Source: Funneliformis mosseae
Taxonomy: Eukaryota > Glomeromycota > Glomeromycetes > Glomerales > Glomeraceae
Assembly (NCBI GenBank): GCA_910592005.1
Contig: CAJVPP010002775.1
Coordinates: 1-13,567 of the forward strand
Reading direction: 5' to 3'
Length of the DNA: 13,567 nucleotides
Made by a program: the position numbers and the translations under genes. A model generated the notes under the pieces. It saw only the letters and a program-made list of their open reading frames with translations, was not told the origin of the DNA and made no database searches. Shown piece by piece: positions 1 to 8,954 of the stretch (positions are counted from its first letter, which is position 1; the number at the start of each line of letters is the position of its first letter).

Positions 1-84
1 CTATATTTTTTATATAATAATTATATTATTAACATTAATATTTTATTTTTTATTAAAAAATTAATACTTTTTTTTTTTATGTTC

Positions 85-102
85 GCAGGCAAATTTGCCT
101 GC
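85..102. repeat. Perfect 18-bp palindrome GCAGGCAAATTTGCCTGC
   Basis: The 18 bases read identically on both strands and are a GC-rich island next to a long T run in otherwise nearly pure AT sequence. A short dyad like this could be a transposon end, two abutting inverted ends, or a protein-binding site. No second copy was seen in the window, so the class is not determined. Confidence 0.6.
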
Positions 103-313
103 ATTACAGATGAAGGGATAATATTTTAATTACAAATCCTAATAATATTGAATTTCTTAATAAAAATTGTCAGGAATAAGAAAATCAAATTTGGTTAATA
201 TGATTTGAGATCAGCTTTGAACCCGTTTGTTATTATTAATTTACCGTAAATATTTAATAACACAATTTATAAATAGTGAATTACTTGAAAATTACATAGA
301 ATATTTAATATAG

Positions 314-535
314 ATGGAAAAAGTATGGTAGGATATCTATGTTTGCCTTAATTGGTAAATGAATATAAGCCTTTTATGAGTAAAAAGATCAAGTCTGGTA
401 ACTGGATTGAGGATTAGCCAAGTACTAGACGAACTTATGTATTCACGAATTTCTCAACGCGATCTATTATCAAATGATAGTATTACAACATATAGACATT
501 TTCAAGAAGTCTATAAGCTTAATAATATTCGATAA
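314..535 (+). pseudogene. Broken coding fragment, unknown product
   Basis: From the ATG at 314 one frame runs to a TAA at 533-535, interrupted by TAG and TAA after tryptophan codons and by TGA at 377-379. After the TGA it is open for 51 codons (380-532) with protein-like composition, including the stretches LRISQVLDELMYS and ITTYRHFQEVYKL and balanced charged and hydrophobic residues. This part has more C and G than its surroundings. I do not recognise a family. It could be a decayed gene, a transposon remnant, or an internal exon of a gene I failed to assemble. The frame breaks make an intact single-exon gene unlikely. Confidence 0.35.
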
Positions 536-710
536 GCATAATTTTTGAATCATATTATTACAGTTGCGTAATGATGATAATTAGAATTTATCACATAATT
601 TGATGAACCACATTTAGAAGATAACTATTACTAGGCGCCTTCTTTCAACGTTATATTTTTTATTGTTTACCATCATAATCTTTTTCAAAATTATAAGAAT
701 AGTTATAACG

Positions 711-758
711 TCGGAGATTATGATGACATTACAATATAAGATCGGAGATTATGATAAC
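711..758 (+). repeat. Two direct copies of a 16-bp motif
   Basis: The motif tcggagattatgat followed by gac or aac occurs at 711-727 and 742-758, start to start 31 bases apart. A partial inverted copy (catcataatct) lies at about 670-680. This is a small repeat of unknown role. Confidence 0.5.
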
Positions 759-904
759 GTTAAACAATAAAAAGATCGAAAATCTATATCAGGAATCTAG
801 ATCTTGATTCTGATATTTATATGTTTTTAGATATCAATTCAAGCTTTATTAAAAATTTCTTCGATAATAAAAACTCATAATATGTTTGGTTGTATATGTC
901 AGCA

Positions 905-945
905 TTTTTATTACATATTAGAGTCCTCAGACTCTGTAGTAAAAA
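905..945. repeat. Imperfect inverted repeat / hairpin
   Basis: The outer arms TTTTTATTAC (905-914) and GTAGTAAAAA (936-945) pair with one mismatch. The inner arms AGAGTC (920-925) and GACTCT (930-935) pair perfectly around the loop CTCA, with an unpaired atatt on one side. It could be the core of a small foldback element or an RNA hairpin. No transcript context is visible. Confidence 0.5.
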
Positions 946-1262
946 TTAGTTTGAAGAATTTTTTTTTTTTGCGCAACAATAAAACCGGAAAAACCAAAAA
1001 ATGTTAGATCATCGCGCGTATAAGTTTTTAAAATAATCTGGTTCCTTACAACACTAAGTAATTATCAAATTTTTCGATTGGGTAAAATTAAATTATATTC
1101 AAGAAAGAATTCAAGAATTTGCCATAAGTTTGTATAACATAAAAAAAAAATTTTTTTACAACATTTATTAAGAAATTATAATGACAAGATAATGAGAACT
1201 AAATTAGTATTAGTTTTATTAGGTATATTTCATGTTCTTTTTTAATTTAGGTGCATTAATTA

Positions 1263-1975
1263 TTATTTCCTTTTGGAGATTTTAATATTTGTGAAAGTTT
1301 GTTTATGTAAAGACGAAGTAGTTTTTGATCCTGTTTGTGGAAATGAAGTGAACTCGCACTTTTGATTTGCATCTAATATTGAAGAAAGAGAAAGCATCTT
1401 TTACATCCATTTGAAAAATGAAAGATCAAAATGAAAATGCCGACGTTACCGTTTGAAGTGTTATCGACAAGAGTGTAGATAAAATCGGGCGAACATTTTT
1501 CTTCGTCAAAAGCTTGAAACTTATCTGCGAACTTTGCATACCTAAATAAATATTTTATATAAATTAGACATAATCGAGTTGATTTAAATGTTCATTAAAT
1601 AATGAAATTACTTACAAGTCATCAAACTTGCATTGTTGATTTATCATTTCCGTATTTGCGTTGTTATGATAATGTTGTTGATGCCTAAACATTCAAGTAA
1701 GAATAAATATTTAAAAGAATTTGAATCGAATTTATTGAATTTATAAAACATCAAACAATCTTTACATACAAAGATTCGAATGATTCATTCTGAGATGTCC
1801 GTAAATTTTGTTCCTCAGGAATATCCCCGAAAAATTTCACGTATCTGTAACCGCAATTATTCCAAGAAATTTGAATAAAAAGCCGCGTAAAAAATACAAG
1901 TAATAATTATGCGTACAACTCATCAAACGACGCGTGTCCTGTTGAAATACGACGTCTATATAAAAGGTACTCCAT
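1263..1975 (-). CDS. Spliced five-exon gene, unknown small protein
   Basis: I do not recognise the product. Exons on the minus strand are 1975-1917, 1844-1770, 1684-1616, 1541-1450 and 1372-1263. They total 405 nt, giving 134 residues and a TAA. All introns are GT-AG, 72, 85, 74 and 77 nt long, with donors GTACGC, GTATGT, GTAAGT and GTAACG and acceptors CAG, TAG, TAG and TAG. Every exon joins in phase with no internal stop. The start codon sits in an ACCATGG context. An upstream in-frame mini-exon (ATG at 2053, donor at 2046, acceptor ending at 1981) could add four residues. The protein is hydrophilic, with Arg-rich residues 7-9, a His/Gln/Asn-rich middle (46-62) and a basic C-terminus ending SKRK. 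The motif FD[ED]LY[VA]KF occurs twice (17-24 and 65-72), each cut by an intron inside the Leu codon. No signal peptide or membrane segment is evident. If the last intron were retained, a different hydrophobic tail would result, which looks less natural. Confidence 0.7.
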
Positions 1976-1980
1976 GGTAT

Positions 1981-2053
1981 CTGAAAATGTGAAATGTCAT
2001 GAATATCAGCAATTAGCCTTTAACCAAATCTCTCTAATATTCATACCATTCAT
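1981..2053 (-). other. Possible upstream mini-exon and intron of the small gene
   Basis: On the minus strand ATG AAT G (2053-2047) is followed by a GTATGA donor at 2046, and a pyrimidine-rich TTTTCAG acceptor ends at 1981. Splicing gives seven coding bases that join in frame to the ATG at 1975, with an intron of 66 nt. An in-frame TGA lies upstream. A competing short ATG-AGA-TGA frame lies just upstream of this ATG. It may instead be an untranslated first exon. Confidence 0.4.
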
Positions 2054-2566
2054 CTCATTCGGGCCCACTAAACTATTTCAAGCTAACTTAACAAACAAAA
2101 AGACTTAAAAAAAAAGAAAAAAAAAGAGTTTTCAAAAAGGAATATTTTTAATATAATTTACTTAAATGACTTTGTAATACATTCATTCTAATTGTAATTT
2201 TCATTGGTCATTGATAATTGGAATTAGATCATTGTGGTGTGGCTTGCAATTATCGTTATAACCATTTTAGATTAGACACAAATAAAATCTATAACTGCGC
2301 CATATCTTTTTTTTTTTTTAAATAGGTAGGGCGTTTTTTTTAAAATCAAAAAAATTTTTTAATGAGTAAAAAAAAAATTTTTTCCTCAAAAAAAAAAAAA
2401 ATATAATTTTTTTTTTCTTGTGGGAATAAATACTTGCATTCCCATTTATTAATTTATTATACTAAGAGTGGGTCTGTGACTAATATACATCTTCTTTCCC
2501 TTTTTTACTTTGGAATTCATTCACGCCTTTTCTTCATTTGCTACTAAATCTTACTCTCACGTAAGA
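2054..2566. promoter_or_regulatory. Divergent intergenic region, probable shared promoter zone
   Basis: About 510 bases separate the minus-strand small gene from the plus-strand PRPP synthetase gene. The stretch contains poly-A and A/G runs (2100-2130) and long poly-T and poly-A tracts (2310-2420), which commonly act as nucleosome-excluding promoter DNA. A pyrimidine-rich run (about 2490-2510) lies 60-80 bases before the PRPP synthetase ATG, which would suit a transcription start region. No convincing TATA box or specific operator was identified. Confidence 0.4.
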
Positions 2567-3818
2567 ATGTCTTCTAATTCTATAAAAATATTTGCGGGTA
2601 GTTCACATGTTGAACTTACTAAGCTTGTAGCAAAGTACGTATGTCACAAATTTTTAGCTTTTCCGTTTTTCCATTTCCATTTTTTTTTTTTTTTTTTTTT
2701 TGAAAGTTTTTTATTCTATCAATTCAATTCAATCCAATTCATGATATATAATATCTAATTTAACTTTGTTAATTCGTCCATGTATCACGTTCGTTTTCGT
2801 CGATTGCCACGTTCTATGATTTTGATCTTATTATTATGAGTTCAGGCAAATAGGTATAGATTTATCCAAAGTCGTCGTTTTAAAGTATTCTAATCAGGAA
2901 ACTTCAGTGACGATTGGAGAAAGTGTACGTGATGAAGATGTTTTCATTATTCAATCTGGATGTGGAGAAATTAATGATAATTTAATGGAACTTTTAATCA
3001 TGATTAACGCATGTAAAACTGCTTCGGCGCGTAGGATAACCGCTGTAATTCCTTGCTTTCCTTATGCGAGACAAGATAAAAAGGATAAATCAAGAGCTCC
3101 AATTTCTGCTAAATTAGTTGCCAACATGATAACTGTGGCTGGTGCAAATCACGTTATTACCATTGATTTACATGCTAGTCAGATCCAAGGATTTTTTAAT
3201 GTACCTGTAGACAATTTATTTTGTGAACCTTCCATGTTAAAATATATTAAAACTCATGTTCCCGAGTGGAAAAATGGAGTCATCGTTTCTCCTGATGCTG
3301 GTGGTGCAAAGAGGTATAACTTCCCTCTATTTTTTTGTTTTTAAAAAAAAGAAGATTTTATAATCAAGGCATTCTTCTTTCTTTCATGTAGAGCTACGTC
3401 AATCGCGGATCATTTGAACCTTGATTTTGCTTTAATTCATAAGGAACGCAAGAAGGCAAATGAAGTGTCACGTATGGTTTTAGTCGGTGATGTTAATAGA
3501 AAGGTTGCCATTGTCGTTGATGATATGGCAGATACTTGCGGTACATTAGCGTTGGCTGCTAAAACCCTTAAGGAACGTGGTGCTACTAAAGTATACGCTA
3601 TAGTGGCTCACGGTATCCTTTCTGGTAAAGCTATTGATGTAATCAATGGTTCGGATTTGGAAAAATTAGTGGTGACAAATTCTATACCGCATGAAGATAA
3701 GAAAGCTATTTGTTCAAAACTTGATACTATTGATATATCTCCTACTTTAGCTGAAGCTATTCGACGCACTCATAATGGTGAATCAGTTTCATTTTTATTT
3801 TCTCATGCACCCGAATAA
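2567..3818 (+). CDS. PRS: Ribose-phosphate pyrophosphokinase (PRPP synthetase)
   Basis: This enzyme transfers pyrophosphate from ATP to ribose 5-phosphate, making PRPP for purine, pyrimidine, NAD, histidine and tryptophan synthesis in the cytosol. Exons are 2567-2634, 2846-3313 and 3392-3818 (963 nt), giving 320 residues, the normal class I length. Introns are 211 nt (GTACGT...CAG, with a long T run) and 78 nt (GTATAA...TAG), and both join in phase. The start gives an N-terminus with IKIFAGSSH at 6-14, as in the family. Visible motifs are the ATP-binding region [13 protein letters not shown] (94-106), [11 protein letters not shown] with the metal-binding His132 (130-140), SPDAGGAKR (171-179), the catalytic flexible loop KERKKANEV with Lys196 and Arg198 (196-204), and the PRPP-binding loop [10 protein letters not shown] (221-230). 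It resembles animal PRPS and fungal catalytic subunits and has no long insertion of the Prs1/Prs5 kind. No key residue is missing. Which yeast paralogue it matches cannot be settled by eye. Confidence 0.97.
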
Positions 3819-4146
3819 TCACTTTTAATATTAAAATAGTTATGATTCATAATGCATTCTATCCAAAATCCCTGTTATAATTAGATTATAATCAGTAAAA
3901 TATTATTATATCCTTTATAACAAATCGCTTATTATAACATTCATTTACTTAAAATAATTTCATAAGTTCAAAAGCAAAGTCTGAATACTTTATTATTATA
4001 TATATCTTATATTCTTTGTAATATACAATAAATTAACGTTAAAGAATACTTTTTTCTTTTCGAAAGAACAAGTTAAGTTTATTTAATACAGTTTAAAGTG
4101 CTAACTATTAAAACCTTCTTTCAACTAATCACTTGAATTTCTTCCC
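3819..4146. other. Convergent 3' intergenic region
   Basis: These 328 bases separate the stop codons of two converging genes and should contain both 3' untranslated regions and poly(A) sites. AATAAA occurs on the plus strand at 4027-4032, about 210 bases after the PRPP synthetase stop. The rest is AT-rich with no gene. The close tail-to-tail spacing makes overlapping 3' ends plausible. Confidence 0.6.
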
Positions 4147-6777
4147 TTAAGTGGTCTCCTCAATTTGAACTTGCATTTGCTCAGAAAATTCTTCTCCAAA
4201 ATATTTATCCATTAAACGACTGGCTGCGTTACGTAATGATTCATCTTCTGTCAATATAGCAGTTTCTATTGCATCAATACCCTTCACATTTTCTATTAAT
4301 TGCTTACCCTAAATATATATATATAAATATATATTTTTTTAAAAAAAGGTCTGATAAGTTTCGATTTAAAAAAGTGTAATGTCATTGATATACAGATTAA
4401 ATTACCTCCGGAACTTGTGCTAATAACATTTCAATATATCCTAATCCTAAGCGAATCAAATCATAATCTTGGGACCGAATAAACTCTAGGAAACCTGGCA
4501 ATTCCAAGTTCATAGGTATAAATCACGTGTTCAGCAGACGCGTGACTGACGCGTAAAAAAAAAAAATTCCATACCTGGTAAAAGCTCTTGATGAGGTAAA
4601 GATTTCATGAATTCTAAGCCATGTGATGCAATATTTACTAAGCTGTAAGCAGCTTCCTTTCGAATGTCAAAGTTTGTATGAGTAGCGATATTTGAAAGAA
4701 TTGGGATAAATCCGGCATTAAACACTTTGACTAAGACTTCTGGACGGCGGCTAATTAATAATTTTTTTTTTTTTTATTTAATAAAAAGGAAATGTATATA
4801 TTAACATATAAAGATGTTCACGTAAATAATTTGTAATTACTTACGTTGCCGTTATATTAGACATAACCCAAAGACTTTCTTTCTTGACCGGCCTATGAAT
4901 AAAGTAATTTAATCTACTTATTCCCGTTGTATAGTTAAGACAGTAATTCAAAGAAATTTTTACCTGCAATCACTCTGAATATATTGAATCATTGAAGGCA
5001 GGAAATCGGGTTGCCGAATCAAATGATCCGTGTTTGTATCGGGACCACTAGCAATATTTCCAAATGTTCTAACTAAAGGTAACGACAAAGGTCCATGATT
5101 CAACAGAGGTCTCATGTGTTTAACCTAATAATAATGACAATATCATACTTATATTAACATGTAAATAAGTTTTGACACATCATATTAAACATTTCAAATA
5201 CCAGAAGTGGGGCAATCCCTTCGTTTAACAACTGATCAGTATACTTATTGTCGTCGTCACTAGTTATATAAGTTAACACCCAAGAAACCTCAGAGACAAC
5301 TTCAAAGCTCTATGATGAGAATAATAAATTATTATAAAAAATATAAAATCAAATTTCTAACAAAAAATCGATCGTAATCTCTCAAACCTCATCAGTTTCT
5401 AAATGTTGTATAAGGCGATTGTTGATGCCAGCAGTGAAAAACTCGTGTAATTTAGCGTTTGGACCACGAGCAAGATTTGAGAGAGCGAAACAGGCTGTTT
5501 GGATGAGATTTACATCCTAACGCCAATATAAAGTTTTATAACAAATCCAATTCTAATGCAACTCAACTATTTTCAAAAGTTTCATATCATATAGGGTATT
5601 ACCTTAGAATCGAGCAAATTGATCAAGGGGACCAACACTCCATTTTTACGAAGTAATTCCCTACACTCAGAACTTTCAATGGCAATATTACCGATAGCCC
5701 AAGCAGCCTGATCTTGCAAAGGCTGTTGAAGTTAATTATAGCAATCATATTTATTAAAGGTATAACAAAAAACGTGTTAATCAATCTTCAAAGGAATGTA
5801 TGGATCTGATACAAGTGACGCGTCATGACAAATTTCGACTTACAATGTTTTCCCTTTCGAGGAAAGGGATCAAATACGGAATTGCCAACGAAGCTTTCTG
5901 AACAAATTCTTTAGGTCCAGCAGCAATGTCTTCGTTTAAAGACACGGTATAAAATTTAAGTATAAATAATGTATTCATCGTAAAATTCAAAATGAGTATA
6001 TTGAAAGTAATAATGGACATACTTGTAATACACCAAGTAGCCTGAAGTTGTTCGGCCGGATCAATACTGGATAAGAATTTCTATATTTATCAACAAGAAT
6101 GTTAGGATAAAACTTCTCATGCATAAATGAAAAACAAAGGCAAAAACGCATACAATCAATATCTCTATACAATCTCCTTCAATTACAAACTGCCTCAATA
6201 TATCGGAAGGGTCCACGAGATATTTACTCAAGTCCTGGAGACTTGAAAGTCGTGCATCTCGATTAACATTCTACAACAAATAATAATGAGTATTTGCATT
6301 GCAAAACTTCAATAGCAGATACAGAAATAAAAATAATAAATAGTCACTTACATTCAAACCAGATTTCAACTTTTCAATGTCTTTTTGAGATAAATTATAT
6401 TCTGGTTCTAAGGTTCAATCAAAAAAAAAAAAAATTCCAGTAAAACAGAAAATTCGATTAAATGTGCTTATTGTATTATATACTCGTATTTTACAAATCC
6501 GATTCAAAACTGTACCAGAATCATCATCTTTGTATTCTTCAAGATTATGTTTGAAACGTTTAGTGGTAATGAGTTGGTCCCGGTGTTTTCTTCGAGCTTG
6601 CGCGTCAAGTTCAATACGTCGCTGCCTTGCTTCTTCAGCATTCCTAGGAAGACTATTACGTTTATATTTAGCTTTATGAGCTTCTACCGGAGAAGGAGGA
6701 GCAGGCTGTTTTGGGGGACTTGAAGACTCAAAAGTAAAAGTATTTTCAAAATCATTTTTATTATTCGTGAAATCCAT
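4147..6777 (-). CDS. Importin subunit alpha-like armadillo-repeat protein
   Basis: Importin alpha binds nuclear localisation signals and links cargo to importin beta. Thirteen exons: 6777-6516, 6407-6352, 6270-6154, 6080-6023, 5929-5844, 5722-5603, 5516-5388, 5309-5202, 5124-4964, 4892-4845, 4750-4575, 4494-4406 and 4308-4147. They total 1572 nt, giving 523 residues, a normal family length; all joins keep phase. After a Pro/Ser-rich start, residues 48-75 (EEARQRRIELDAQARRKHRD...TTKRF) resemble the importin-beta-binding (IBB) domain. ARM-repeat motifs follow in importin-alpha order: W161/N165, W201/N205, F243/N247, W286/Y290, R331/N335, W374/N378 and Y417/N421. The C-terminal block ends with a conserved-looking KYFGEEF. 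Oddities are that repeat 4 has Phe and repeat 8 Tyr where Trp is usual, the IBB lacks a clear KRR cluster, and one acceptor is AAG (5930). A TMCO6-like relative of importin alpha is the main alternative, so I give no symbol. Confidence 0.88.
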
Positions 6778-6910
6778 TTTTCTTTTTTCTAAGCGTGAGA
6801 ATTGAAAGTAATTTAATTATTTAATTATATTTTAATGAATCGGATCTTTTCGGATCGAACTCTAACCAATCATAATACTTACTAGGTAATATAATTAAAT
6901 TACCTAATTT
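6778..6910 (-). promoter_or_regulatory. Upstream region of the importin-alpha-like gene
   Basis: This lies immediately upstream of the ATG at 6777. It contains CCAAT on the plus strand (6866-6870), two direct TCGGATC copies near 6840-6856, and an inverted repeat TAGGTAAT (6883-6890) / ATTACCTA (6899-6906) with an 8-base loop. Any of these could be binding sites. None can be assigned to a known factor from sequence alone. Confidence 0.35.
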
Positions 6911-8141
6911 TTACTAATGAATGGTTTAAGATTAATTATATATTTAATTACTAAGATGTTTATATATAAATTTAACTAAATTTATTATAAAAAGTATATT
7001 TTAATATATATTTTATAAAAAAGTATTTAAGTTTATTTAAAATAATTCAATTTTAAAATACTAATTAAATTAATAAAAATTTTAATTATAATTTTTAGTA
7101 AAAATTATACGTAAAATCGAAATTAAAACCCAAAAGTCGAAATATTTTAACTTAAAGATCATGGTTAAAATTAAAAGTTGAGATTGTCAAAATTATATTA
7201 TTATATTATATAATTTTATACTTATATGTTTAATATATAATATCTTATACATGAACTATTAGAAAACTATTGATCATCTGATAACCCTTCTTTTTTCATT
7301 GAATTTAGTTTGAAAAAATCTAATAAGTTTATATAATTTTTAATCAGTTTTTAATACAATCAGAAATTATTTATGAAACTATCAAGTTAGCATATTTTAG
7401 GTAAATATCAAATAGATATTAGAAGAAATATCAGATATTCTAATATAATCTGAGTGTTTAATAATTTTTGATAAATTAGATACATAATATTTATATAGAA
7501 ATCTTAATATTTAATCAATTTTTATATATATAAATTATAATATATAATATGTTAACTTTTTATTTAATAAATAGAAAATATATTATAATAATATATTATA
7601 TTATATTTATTATTAATTTATTCTATTGTACACTATTAATAAAATATATATTTTAATAATAAAATAATAAATAATATAATAATAATAAATATATGCTGTT
7701 AACATTAAAAATTTATTCTAAAACATGATTTATAAAAGTCATTAGATTTAATTTTATATAAATTATATTAAGGAAAATCTTGATCAATATACTGTATTAA
7801 AAAATTAGACTAATTTATTTAATTTGTAAGATTTACAAAATTTATCAGATTCACCTGATTTATTTGATTAACTTATTTTATTAAATTCTTTATATATTTA
7901 TTATTTTTATTATAATTATTATTTTTATTATTTCTTTTATTTTTATCATTGTTATAATTTATATATTTTATATCTTTATTTTATTATTTTTTATTATTAT
8001 TTATAATTAAAATTTACTAAAATAGTTAATTTATAACATAGCAAGTAGTTAGTTATAGCAAATTCATTTTATATAAATAGAATAACTTTTTATTTAAATT
8101 GTAAATTAACTCATTTGTAAATTACTTACGAAATTCAGTAT
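6911..8141. other. Very AT-rich gene-free DNA
   Basis: About 1.2 kb is made almost wholly of A and T, with few C or G and almost no CpG beyond about 7140. There are low-complexity TTATT and TATA runs, densest at 7870-8000. All six frames are dense in stops. I see no gene, RNA gene or clear repeat unit in it. Confidence 0.6.
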
Positions 8142-8149
8142 TATAAATA
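8142..8149 (+). promoter_or_regulatory. TATA-box-like TATAAATA
   Basis: TATAAATA is followed by aaggaatc and, about 50-65 bases on, by a pyrimidine-rich run (ttttcctttcaac, about 8180-8194) and cattgtctctcatct. That layout resembles a core promoter. An ATG at 8256 lies 107 bases after it. In DNA this AT-rich a TATA match alone means little, and the support is the combined layout. Confidence 0.35.
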
Positions 8150-8255
8150 AAGGAATCAATTTAAATCCATATAAATTTACTTTTCCTTTCAACATTGTCT
8201 CTCATCTAGGATTTATTGTAATACTTTACACTAATTTGTTATTGAGTTCATCATT

Positions 8256-8420
8256 ATGAGTTTAACTAATATATTTTAAATTCTAAGACGTAATAAATTG
8301 CTGAGTTGATTCAAGTATAACAGATATCTATAGAACTTAGAGAAAATTCTAAGATTAGAAACTCTAATGTTTAAAATTAATTGCTGCAACCCTTTGATTT
8401 AAACGTTAAGATAACTGAAT
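8256..8420 (+). pseudogene. Decayed 5' coding fragment, unknown
   Basis: From the ATG at 8256 the frame begins MSLTNIF and meets TAA, then continues with protein-like text (ILRRNKLLS, then TGA, FKYNRYL, then TAG, NLEKILRLETLMFKINCCN) before further stops. The stops TAA and TAG would be CAA and CAG after a single C-to-T change. This looks like the start of a gene destroyed by point mutation. The family is unknown. In 80% AT sequence such runs also arise by chance, so confidence is low. Confidence 0.3.
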
Positions 8421-8939
8421 ATAAATCTAGTAATAATGCAATGCTATTATTATATATTATTAATTAAATACAATAAAATTTGCATTCTATATATAAAAAT
8501 AAATAAATAATTATATAAATAAAATTATAAATAAATATAACTTACTTAGTATTTATTATACAGCTTTATTTAGATTATAATGAGAATGAAATTATTTATT
8601 TTAGAACATTATTTAATAGCTGAAAATTAATTATTATAATATTATTTTTTTTTATAACTTTAATGTATTTTTAATTAAATTTGCATGTCATAAAAACTAT
8701 TTAATCTTAATAATTATAAATAAATTATAGTTAAAATTATACTATTAATATATTAAATATTAAATATAGTGTATGTTTTTATTTACCTTTTGTAATTTCT
8801 ATTTTTTGTTTTATATATATATAATATGATTTAAATTTAAATTTTCCTATTTTTCTTTTCTTTTGCCAAAAAAAAAGTAATTAATATTCAACTGATAAAA
8901 TATTAGTAACTATATTATATATAAGGCTATAGATGCCTG
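8421..8939. other. AT-rich stretch without recognisable gene
   Basis: The stretch is low-complexity AT sequence with many stops in all frames. A run of nine A (8868-8876) and short TA repeats (8814-8826) are present. No supported feature was found. Confidence 0.5.
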
Positions 8940-8954
8940 CTGAAACCTCCTCAA

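Larger units (their letters stand above)
1..1262. other. AT-rich intergenic stretch with relic and hairpins
   Basis: No intact gene is supported here. The stretch is AT-rich with scattered poly-T and poly-A runs. It contains a perfect 18-bp palindrome (85-102), a broken plus-strand coding fragment (314-535), two direct copies of an agattatgat-type motif (711-727 and 742-758) and an imperfect hairpin (905-945), all listed separately. The last 200 bases probably include the 3' untranslated region of the minus-strand gene that ends at 1263. CpG dinucleotides are more frequent here than in the right half of the window, which suggests less decay. Confidence 0.5.

Noticed and set aside
1373..1449. 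Hydrophobic C-terminus of the hidden gene if its last intron is retained
   Set aside because: GTAACG...TAG gives a normal 77-nt intron and a hydrophilic basic tail in phase; the retained version looks like translated intron. Kept only as an alternative isoform.
2510..2566. N-terminal extension of PRPP synthetase upstream of 2567
   Set aside because: The frame is open upstream but has no ATG, and the family N-terminus begins right after the ATG at 2567.
4531..4725. Open frame on the minus strand (64 codons)
   Set aside because: It is exon 11 of the importin-alpha-like gene read through its donor at 4574 into the intron; not a separate gene.
5823..6172. Two overlapping minus-strand open frames (5823-6020 and 5987-6172)
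   Set aside because: They are intron read-throughs around exons 3, 4 and 5 of the importin-alpha-like gene; splicing at GT-AG sites gives the conserved protein.
6464..6679. Plus-strand open frame antisense to importin exon 1
   Set aside because: It is a shadow of the real coding exon on the other strand; no family similarity and no promoter.
7870..8000. Possible CRISPR-like or satellite array
   Set aside because: Only low-complexity TTATT runs without regular spacing or unique spacers; a nuclear fungal context also argues against CRISPR.
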